From the NCBI GenBank assembly GCA_963678705.1, contig OY783214.1, positions 15,748,001 through 15,812,000 of the forward strand: DNA of 64,000 bases, written 5' to 3'. The stretch comes from Panorpa germanica (Eukaryota; Arthropoda; Insecta; Mecoptera; Panorpidae). The first letter of the stretch is position 1; each line of letters starts with the position of its first letter. Shown one piece after another: positions 54,618-64,000 of the stretch. The notes below the pieces were generated by a model. That model ran no database searches. It was not told the origin of the DNA and saw only the letters and a list, made by a program, of their open reading frames with translations. Position numbers and translations under genes: made by a program.

Positions 54618-57141
54618 TCAAACTACTTTGACATCATTTTTACTTAGATTTTTATTAACTAAATCACTTAATTCTGGATTATCAGTTGGCGTCTTTATAA
54701 TTGACCAAGGTTGCTCTTCCCCTGACCCAAATATTTGAAAAATTAGACAGGATATTATGTACACAGTTGCAGTTAAACCAAACACAAGTCTCCATCCGTT
54801 AAGTGACTCCTTAAAAGATAACAACTTCTTGTTAACAACGATTTAAAAAAAAGGGATAGATTTACTTAAAAAATCTTACATCCTTAGAGGAAACCATGTA
54901 GCTAACTAATACAGGAGACAATACACCGGGTAAGAAACAAAGCGTTTTTATCAGTCCCAACAATGTTCCTGAAATAAAAAATAATTCATGTCGTTGCGTT
55001 ATTTAAACATGTTCATTCATTAAGCTACTATAAAAAACTACATAGCTTTCTGTATACCTGCGTAAGTTGGACTAATATCTACAATATTAGCAAGACTTCC
55101 AGATGACGATGCGCCTCCAACAGCTCCATTAAGCGACAATAAGGTAATTGCCAAATAAATATTAGTACCACCAAACCAACCCAAAATTAAAAGAAAGAAA
55201 CCCGGCAGTATAGAACCTACATGATAAAAACTTATAAATAGAATTTGAAGTAATATTTTTTATAATATTACTGTAAATTCATACATATAGCCACAGATAT
55301 TTTTCGCGCAACGGTGATACTGACTACTTTTTTCTTCAATAGTTTATCCATAAATGTAGAGAATACCAAACCAAAAAGAAACTTGCATATTTCTGGAATT
55401 CCTAATAAGAGGCCAGCCTAAAAATTAATAATTAATTACGTTATAATATTTATATCAAATAAAATATAAATATAGACGGACCGTTTGCACATCTAATTCA
55501 TGGGCTTGATTTAAATATAATGGCAACTGCATGGATAGAGTCAATGTTCCCCACATTAAACCTAGTGAGGCGAAAAGGACAGCCCAGAACGGAGCAGAAG
55601 TCAAAATGGATTTCCAAGGGGGCTGTGGCGATTTTTTGTATTTTGGAACATCTGTTGAAATACAAGTAAATTAAATAATGAGACAATATCGCTAGATCAT
55701 ATTATTAAAAATATATCACCTTTTAAGGCCTCTTGTAAATAATGTTTTTCTTTCTCTGAAATTCTGGGGTGTACAGAGGGACTATCGAAAACAAATATCC
55801 ACCAAAAGATTGACCAAATGAGACATAGAACACCAGGAAGACTTAACGCATAAGACCAACCAAAGTGAGATACTATAATTCCACCCAGTGGAAATGTTAA
55901 CGCGGATCCAATAGCAGCTCCTGTTACATTAATATCATTTAAATAGTTATAATTACAAAATGAAGTTTATATTTACTTAAGAAAACAGACCATGATACGT
56001 TGTCATAAATTTTCCGCGGTCTGCTTTAGGAATCCAATTTGCTGATAGGCAATGCATTGCTGGCCATGTCACACCCTAATGAAACAAATATAGATATGTC
56101 GAATCATGATGCTGAGATTTGATGATGTGTACAACTTTTATAATTAACAAAAACGTGTGATTTAAAGGCAATTTAAAAAAATCAACTTAATTACCAAAGC
56201 CAAACCTTGTACAGCTCTTATAAATGCTGCAGCTATTGGATGAAATGAGCATGCTGTAGGTAAAACTAAAGCTGCTATTCCTGAGAGAAGGACTCCTATC
56301 CCCAAAACAGTACGTCCACCATATCTATAACACATTTATAATTATTAACAGTGTTGATTTAAGAAATTATAATTGAATATATTACCTATGCGCCAAAAGA
56401 CCACCAGGAAGTTCTGTTATCCAATAACTCCAATAGAAACCACCAAGAACAAGGCCCCGGTCTTGATATGTCCACTGCGGTGTCTAAATTTGTTTATGTA
56501 TACGTACATTTATATATCATTATTTAATTAACGTAAATAATAAAGATAACAAAAATATGGAATATGAGTGCATCACGTAAAATAAAGGAACCTTTCATAA
56601 GATAATTATCATTATCTGATAATAATATTCCAACATCTCACTCATTATAATTAATTGTAATGTTGAAATATCTTTTGAGCATGGCAACAGAATTATGTAG
56701 GATTTTAGTTAGTTATTTTTTAATTGTTGAAATCATTTAAATATTAATTTCTAAAAGGAGTAATTGTTCATTTTTACTTATAGTTTGTTGATAGAACTAT
56801 GAGTTATTTATAGAAAGGAAACTGAAAGATATTTGATTTTATTGTAACCATTGTTAGGCAGTTGTATTCTTGGTTATTATGTGCTAAATCTAATATAAAA
56901 CAAAATAATTCATGCCTTACATTTGACGTAGTATTCGTACTATTTTCTTTCATTTCCAGAATTGCAATGTACAAACTAGCACGTATCATTTGAGTAACCA
57001 GAAACATACAGAAAGACAAAACTCCCAAAATTATTCGAGCTATAAAAAGTCATATTATTAATATTAATAGAAAGATATTTCAATAAACAAATTTAAAAAA
57101 AATAAGCCTTTCGATTTATAAATAATAACCATACCAGACAT
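54618..57141 (-). CDS. SLC17-family major facilitator transporter (sialin / phosphate-cotransporter type)
   Basis: Eleven coding exons: 57135-57141, 56921-57039, 56386-56483, 56195-56324, 55991-56075, 55720-55920, 55482-55651, 55285-55417, 55058-55216, 54880-54968, 54618-54809; 460 residues with all phases fitting. TM1 is near the N-terminus, then an NST-rich luminal loop with possible N-glycosylation sites (ENSTNTTSN). The TM2 and loop signature is LGGFYWSYWITELPGGLLAH, then RYGGRTVLG. The cytoplasmic loop has SPSVHPRISEKEKHYLQEAL. Late TMs carry SLANIVDISPTYAGTLLGLI, then a W(R/T)xVFxL helix and GSGEEQPWS before a short hydrophilic tail. These are typical SLC17 anion transporter motifs. The subtype (sialic acid, phosphate, glutamate, nucleotide) cannot be fixed. 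The 7-base first coding exon (Met-Ser) is the least certain part. Confidence 0.9.
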
Positions 57142-57885
57142 TATGTAAACTTTTATTATAGGTATTTCACTATTAAAACGTTTCACAATTATTGATATTT
57201 ATAGAGCATTCCGGCCTTGTGCTCAGTTGCTCTGTTGAATTTGATATATTAAAAGCAATTGAAATATGAGACCCTTTATTAAATATGATTTTAATTTCTC
57301 CAGACAGATAAGAGATGTATTGTATAATAATCATTGTTTTTAATGTTGACACAGAATGTTATATGACTTGATAACAGACACGAGGAACACTAGAGTAATT
57401 GAGAATAATTATAAAGTTTTTATTAAAACAGATTTATTCATGTTTGTTTACATTTTTGTCATTTTTGTTTACAACATTCTTAAAATGACAAATGATAATT
57501 ATAAGAGTAGCGGCATCTTTGTTAAAGTAACCGAACATTTATATTTAATGAAGCAGAGAACTACTTTACCTTAATTGATCTGCAACGATTCAAAATTTTT
57601 AAATAAATAATTATTGTATTGTATATCGCAGATCAAATAGAATTCATGATATAAAATTATGATTATAAAACATTTATATCTACTTCGTTTTACTTATCGT
57701 TGAATGCCATGGGCTTAATATATAAATGTAAAAGTTCTTATTTAATACATACCAGATTACGCAATGTGACATAACTTTGTCAATAGTTTAGTAAATTACT
57801 CATATAAAATCTCTATTAATTAGTTAATAAAAATAATTAATTAATTTTCTAATATTAATTGATTAGCAATAACTAAAATATAACG
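57142..57885. other. SLC17 upstream region and spacer
   Basis: AT-rich. It should hold the SLC17 promoter near 57142-57300. A 72-codon plus-strand frame (57356-57574) has no support beyond its length. Confidence 0.4.
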
Positions 57886-58320
57886 CGCCATCTATTAAAT
57901 AGTAGGTATAAGAGATAAAGATATTTATTTCTTTCATATAAACACTATTTTTTTACTAATGCAACGCCTGATAAATATGCAGCCTCATATACTCCTAATG
58001 TAGATATGTAGTTGCAATGTGATTCGACGTTGAAAATATGATTGTTCTACTTTATTTAAGATTAAAGAAGGATATATTTACTCGTGTTAAAAATGATAAA
58101 AATATTGCATCTCTAATTTTGCAAAACTAAGATTTCCTGCATTATTTAAGATGAAAGACGGTCTTAAAATGGAATGGAATAACTTTAACATAATTTGCGC
58201 CATTTTTTAAACAGTAGATATATAACAGATATAATTAATCCATTGTTTCAAAGATGGCACTGTTAGTTTTTAAATTACAACGCCTGATCAACATGCAACT
58301 ATAAATACTCTAATTAGTAA
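57886..58320. repeat. Two copies of a short dispersed repeat at the satellite edge
   Basis: GCGCCATCTATTAAA..AACGCCTGATAAATATGCA (57886-57980) and GCGCCATTTTTTAAA..AACGCCTGATCAACATGCA (58199-58298) are two diverged copies in the same order, sharing the core with the hairpin at 28274-28343. Confidence 0.55.
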
Positions 58321-58374
58321 TATAGCTTTAGTTAATTATTACACTTAAAATCAATGCTTTTTAGGTTTCTGCGT

Positions 58375-60731
58375 GACCTTTTTTAAAATTAATGGACATT
58401 TTTTTTTTAGAGAAAATTTAGAATCTTTTAATACTTTTGATACAGTTATATCCACTAAACTTTAACAAGACAAACTGTGTTAATAAATTTATAATATCTT
58501 AATTTTCCTGGATGTTATAAGGGGTTATAAAAATTCATGGACTTTTTTATTCATAAAGAAAATATATTAATTTATTAATTTTTGTTGATGCAGTTATATC
58601 CATTTAAGTTTAAGAAGACGAACTGCGTTAACAAATTTGTAATATCTTAACTATTTTGGATTTTATAAGGGATTCTAAAAATTCATGGACTTTTTTTTCA
58701 AAAAGTAAAATTACTGATTTCCTAATATTTTTGTAATGCAGTTATATCCATTTATGTTTAAGAAGACGAATTGCGTTAATAAATTTAAAATATCTAAACT
58801 ATTTTGGATATTACAAGGGGTTCTAAAAATTCATGGACTTTTCTTCAAAAAGGAAAGTTATTGATTTCCTTTTATTTTTTGATGCAGTTATATCCATTTA
58901 TATTTAAGAAGACAAACTGCGTTAAGAAATTTGAAATATCTTAAATATTTTAGATTTTATAAGGGGTTCTAAAAATTCATGGACTTTTTTTTCAAAAAGT
59001 AAAATTATTGACTTCATAATATTTTTTGATGCAGTTATATCCATTTATATTTAAGAAGACAAACTGCGTTAAAAATTTTAAAATATCTGCATTTCTCTGG
59101 ATTTTATTAGGGGTTCTAAAAATTCATGGACTTTTTTTTCAAAAAGAAAAATTATTGATTTCTTAATATTTTTTGATGCAGTTATATCCATTTATGTTTA
59201 AGAAGACGAACTGCGTTAAGAAATTTAAAATATCTAAACTATTTTGGATATTACAAGGGGTTCTAAAAATTCATGGACTTTTCTTCAAAAAGGAAAGTTA
59301 TTGATTTCCTTTTATTTTTTGATGCAGTTATATCCATTTATATTTAAGAAGACAAACTGCGTTAAGAAATTTGAAATATCTTAAATATTTTAGATTTTAT
59401 AAGGGGTTCTAAAAATTCATGGACTTTTTTTTCAAAAAGTAAAATTATTGATTTGATAATATTTTTTGATGCAGTTATATCCATTTATAATTAAGAAGAC
59501 AAACTGCGTTAAAAAATTTAAAATATCTGCATTTCTCTGGATTTTATTTGGGGTTCTAAAAATTCATGGACTTTTTTTTCAAAAAGAAAAATTATTGATT
59601 TCTTAATATTTTTTGATGCAGTTATATCCATTTATATTTAAGAAGACAAACTGCGTTAAAAATTTTAAAATATCTGCATTTCTCTGGATTTTATTTGGGG
59701 TTCTAAAAATTCATGGACTTTTTTTTGAAAAAGAAAAATTATTGATTACTTAATATTTTTTGATGCAGTTATATCCATTTATGTTTAAGAAGACGAACTG
59801 CGTTAAGAAATTTGAAATATCTTAAATATTTTAGATTTTATAAGGGGTTCTAAAAATTCATGGACTTTTTTTTCAAAAAGTAAAATTATTGATTTCATAA
59901 TATTTTTTGATGCAGTTATATCCATTTATATTTAAGAAGACAAACTGCGTTAAAAAATTTAAAATATCTGCATTTCTCTGGATTTTATTAGGGGTTCTAA
60001 AAATTCATGGACTTTTTTTTCAAAAAGAAAAATTATTGATTTCTTAATATTTTTTGATGCAGTTATATCCATTTATGTTTAAGAAGACGAACTGCGTTAA
60101 GAAATTTGAAATATCTTAAATATTTTAGATTTTATAAGGGGTTCTAAAAATTCATGGACTTTTTTTTCAAAAAGTAAAATTATTGATTTCCTAATATTTT
60201 TTGATGCAGTTATATCCATTTATATTTGAGAAGACAAACTGCGTTTGAAATTTTAAAATATCTGCATTTCTCTGGATTTTATTAGGGGTTCTAAAAATTC
60301 ATGGACTTTTTATTCAAAAAGAAAAATTATTGATTTCTTAATATTTTTTGATGCAGTTATATCCATTTATGTTTATGAAGACGAACTGTGTTAAGAAATT
60401 TGAAATATCTTAAATATTTTAGATTTTATAAGGGGTTCTAAAAATTCATGGACTTTTTTTTCAAAAAGTAAAATTATTGATTTCCTAATATTTTTTGATG
60501 CAGTTATATCCATTTATATTTAAGAATACAAACTGCGTTTGAAATTTTAAAATATCTGCATTTTTCTGAATTTTATTAGAGGTTCTAAAAATTCATGGAC
60601 TTTTTTTTCAAAAAGAAAAATTATTGATTTCTTAATATTTTTTGATGCAGTTATATCCATTTATGTTTAAGAAGACGAACTGCGTTAAAAATTTTGAAAT
60701 ATCTTAACTATTTTGGATTTTATAAGAGGTT
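58375..60731 (+). repeat. 147-bp satellite, left arm
   Basis: Tandem monomers containing GATGCAGTTATATCCATTTA, AAGACGAACTGCGTTAA, GGGGTTCTAAAAATTCATGG and A/T-runs. TTCATGG recurs from 58534 to 60592, 14 steps over 2058 bp, which is exactly 147 bp on average. The first monomers (58375-58680) are the most diverged, as at an array edge. In the main part two monomer types alternate (one with TTAAATATTTTAGATTTTAT, the other with CTGCATTTCTCTGGATTTTA), giving a dimer order of about 294 bp. There is no coding potential. Confidence 0.95.
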
Positions 60732-60743
60732 CCTTATCGTGTT
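60732..60743. other. Inversion junction of the satellite
   Basis: The left-arm consensus ends at GAGGTTC (60731) and right-arm sequence in opposite orientation begins at CATGAATTTTTAGAACCCC (60744). About a dozen bases (CTTATCGTGTT) between them are not satellite consensus. A single head-to-head switch is seen. Confidence 0.85.
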
Positions 60744-63700
60744 CATGAATTTTTAGAACCCCTAATAAAATCCAGAAAAATTCAGATATTTCAAATTTTT
60801 TAACGCAGTTCTTTTTCTTAAATATAAATGGATATAACTGCATCAAAAAATATTAAAAAATCAATAATTTTTCTTTTTGAAAAAAAAGTCCATGAATTTT
60901 TAGAACCCCTTATAAAATCCACAAATATTAAAATATCTCAATTTTTTTTAACGCAGTTCGTCTTCTTAAACATAAATGGATATAACTGCATCAAAAAATA
61001 TTAAGAAATCAATAATTTTTCTTTTTGAAAAAAAAGTCCATGAATATTTAGAACCCCTAATAAAATCTAAAATAGTTAATATATTTTAAATTTTTTAACG
61101 CAGTTCTTTTTCTTAAATATAAATGGATATAACTGCATCAAAAAATATTAAAAAATCAATAATTTTTCTTTTTGAAAAAAAAGTCCATGAATTTTTAGAA
61201 CCCCTAATAAAATCCAGAAAAATTCAGATATTCAAAAATTTTTAACGCAGTTCGTCTTCATAAATATAAATGTATATAACTGCATCAAAAAATATTAAAA
61301 AATCAACAATTCTTCTTTTTGAAAAAAAAGTCCATGAATTTTTAGAACCCCTTATAAAATCCACAAATATTAAAATATCTCAATTTTTTTTAACGCAGTT
61401 CGTCTTCTTAAACATAAATGGATATAACTGCATCAAAAAATATTAAAAAATCAACAATTCTTCTTTTTGAAAAAAAAGTCCATGAATATTTAGAACCCCT
61501 AATAAAATCCAAAATAGTAAATATATTTTAAATTTTTTAACGCAGTTCGTCTTCTTAATTATAAATGGATACAACTGCATCAAAAAATATTAAAAAATCA
61601 ATAATTTTTCTTTTGAAAAAAAAGTCCATGAATTTTTAGAACCCCTAATAAAATCCAGAAAAATTCAGATATTCAAAAATTTTTAACGCAGTTCGTCTTC
61701 ATAAATATAAATGTATATAACTGCCTCAAAAAATATTAAAAAATCAACAATTCTTCTTTTTGAAAAAAAAGTCCATGAATTTTTAGAACCCCTTATAAAA
61801 TCCACAAATATTAAAATAGCTCAATTTTTTTTAACGCAGTTCGTCTTCTTAAACATAAATGTATATAACTGCATCAAAAAATATTATGAAATCAATAATT
61901 TTACTTTTTGAAAAAAAAGTCCATGAATTTTTAGAACCCCTAATAAAATCCAGAAAAATTCAGATATTCAAAATTTTTTAACGCAGTTCGTCTTCATAAA
62001 TATAAATGTATATAACTGCATCAAAAAATATTAAAAAATCAACAATTCTTCTTTTTGAAAAAAAAGTCCATGAATTTTTAGAACCCCTAATAAAATCCAG
62101 AAACATTCAGATATTTCAAATTTCTTAACGCAGTTCGTCTTCTTAATTATAAATGGATATAACTGCATCAAAAAATATTAAGAAATGAATAATTTTTCTT
62201 TTTGAAAAAAAAGTCCATGAATATTTAGAACCCCTAATAAAATCCAAAATAGTTAATATATTTTAAATTTCTTAACGCAGTTCGTCTTCTTAATTATAAA
62301 TGGATATAACTGCATCAAAAAATATTAAGAAATGAATAATTTTTCTTTTTGAAAAAAAAGTCCATGAATATTTAGAACCCCTAATAAAATCCAAAATAGT
62401 TAATATATTTTAAATTTTTTAACGCAGTTCGTCTTCTTAATTATAAATGGATATAACTGCATCAAAAAATATTAAAAAATCAATAATTTTTCTTTTTGAA
62501 AAAAAAGTCCATGAATTTTTAGAACCCCTAATAAAATCCAGAAAAATTCAGATATTCAAAATTTTTTAACGCAGTTCGTCTTCATAAATATAAATGTATA
62601 TAACTGCATCAAAAAATATTAAAAAATCAACAATTCTTCTTTTTGAAGAAAAAGTTCATGAATATTTAGAACCCCTAATAAAATCCAAAATAGTTAATAT
62701 ATTTTAAATTTTTTAACGCAGTTCGTCTTCTTAATTATAAATGGATATAACTGCATCAAAAAATATTAAGAAATCAATAATTTTTCTTTTTGAAAAAAAA
62801 GTCCATGAATATTTAGAACCCCTAATAAAATCTAAAATATTTAAGATATATCAAATTTCTTAACGCAGTTCGTCTTCTTAAACATAAATGGATATAACTG
62901 CATCAAAAAATATTAAAAAATCAACAATTCTTCTTTTTGAAAAAAAAGTCCATGAATATTTAGAACCCCTAATAAAATCCAAAATAGTAAATATATTTTA
63001 AATTTTTTAACGCAGTTCGTCTTCTTAATTATAAATGGATATAACTGCATCAAAAAATATTAAGAAATCAATAATTTTTCTTTTTGAAAAAAAAGTCCAT
63101 GAATTTTTAGAACCCCTAATAAAATCTAAAATATTTAAGATATTTCAAATTTCTTAACGCAGTTCGTCTTCTTAATTATAAATGGATATAACTGCATCAA
63201 AAAATATTAAGAAATCAATAATTTTTCTTTTTGAAAAAAAAGTCCATGAATATTTAGAACCCCTAATAAAATCTAAAATATTTAAGATATATCAAATTTC
63301 TTAACGCAGTTCGTCTTCTTAAACATAAATGGATATAACTGCATCAAAAAATATTAAAAAATCAACAATTCTTCTTTTTGAAAAAAAAGTCCATGAATAT
63401 TTAGAACCCCTAATAAAATCCAAAATAGTAAATATATTTTAAATTTTTTAACGCAGTTCGTCTTCTTAATTATAAATGGATATAACTGCATCAAAAAATA
63501 TTAAGAAATCAATAATTTTTCTTTTTGAAAAAAAAGTCCATGAATTTTTAGAACCCCTAATAAAATCTAAAATATTTAAGATATTTCAAATTTCTTAACG
63601 CAGTTCGTCTTCTTAAATAAAAATGGATATAACTGCATCAAAAAATATTAAGAAATCAATAATTCTTCTTTTTGAAAAAAAAGTCCATGAATTTTTAGAA

Positions 63701-64000
63701 CCCCTAATAAAATCCAAAATAGTAAATATATTTTAAATTCTTTAACGCAGTTCGTCTTCTTAATTATAAATGGATATAACTGCATCAAAAAATATTAAGA
63801 AATCAATAATTTTTCTTTTTGAAAAAAAAGTCCATGAATATTTAGAACCCCTAATAAAATCCAAAATAGTAAATATATTTTAAATTCTTTAACGCAGTTC
63901 GTCTTCTTAATTATAAATGGATATAACTGCATCAAAAAATATTAAGAAATCAATAATTTTTCTTTTTGAAAAAAAAGTCCATGAATATTTAGAACCCCTA
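60744..64000 (-). repeat. 147-bp satellite, right arm (runs off the window)
   Basis: Same satellite in reverse orientation. CATGAA recurs from 60744 through 60891 to 63980, 22 steps at 147 bp. Monomer variants recur every third unit: ACAAATATTAAAATA at 60921, 61363 and 61804 (442 and 441 bp), and AACAATTCTTC at 62923 and 63364 (441 bp), so this arm has a trimer order unlike the left arm. The array continues past the window end. Confidence 0.95.

Noticed and set aside
57356-57574. 72-codon frame upstream of the SLC17 gene
   Set aside because: Random-looking AT-driven residues with no homology, start context or splice support.
61711-61911. 66-codon frame inside the satellite
   Set aside because: It arises from the repeated monomer and is not a gene.
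58375-64000. CRISPR-like regular spacing of repeats
   Set aside because: The whole 147-bp unit is conserved, there are no unique spacers and the genome is eukaryotic; this is satellite DNA.

Overview
The window is an AT-rich animal nuclear sequence, almost certainly from an insect. Genes are split by short GT-AG introns (often 60-100 bp), introns and spacers are AT-rich, and several short DNA-transposon families lie between and inside genes. I could not fix the order or species from sequence alone. No bacterial, viral or plasmid features were seen.

Eleven protein-coding genes could be assembled exon by exon with consistent reading phase: ZSWIM8 (minus, 5519-22050, with a 10.7 kb first intron), ribosomal protein S14 (plus, 23000-23825), dynactin subunit 4 (minus, 24498-26526), ERCC1 (plus, 26962-28041), two tandem phospholipase-B-like GDSL lipases (minus, 28589-30498 and 33043-35242), a secreted CUB-domain protein (plus, 45585-49113), the LRP chaperone MESD/boca (plus, 50573-51286), DCAF13/Sof1 (plus, 51950-53524), a small secreted cysteine-rich peptide candidate (plus, 53856-54156) and an SLC17-type transporter (minus, 54618-57141). 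ZSWIM8/RpS14 and DCTN4/ERCC1 are divergent pairs with short shared upstream regions.

The segments 1-5278 and 36100-45500 and the large ZSWIM8 intron are gene-poor. They hold several repeat families: a long-terminal-inverted-repeat element (two copies, one carrying a nested 375-bp element), a roughly 620-bp element ending in GGGCTTGTGTCC (four copies, one in an intron of the CUB gene), short hAT-like elements with 8-bp target duplications, and a diverged inverted pair of about 1 kb. From about 58375 to the window end there is a satellite of 147-bp monomers in two opposed arms meeting near 60735.

The observations most worth a second look are: (1) the ZSWIM8 stop is UGA-C followed by 79 further in-frame codons whose coding-like composition ends at the next stop, suggesting stop-codon readthrough; (2) the head-to-head 147-bp satellite, with dimer order in one arm and trimer order in the other; (3) a small transposon insertion in lipase copy B whose target duplication carries the exon-5 splice donor; (4) the unrecognised cysteine-rich peptide gene.
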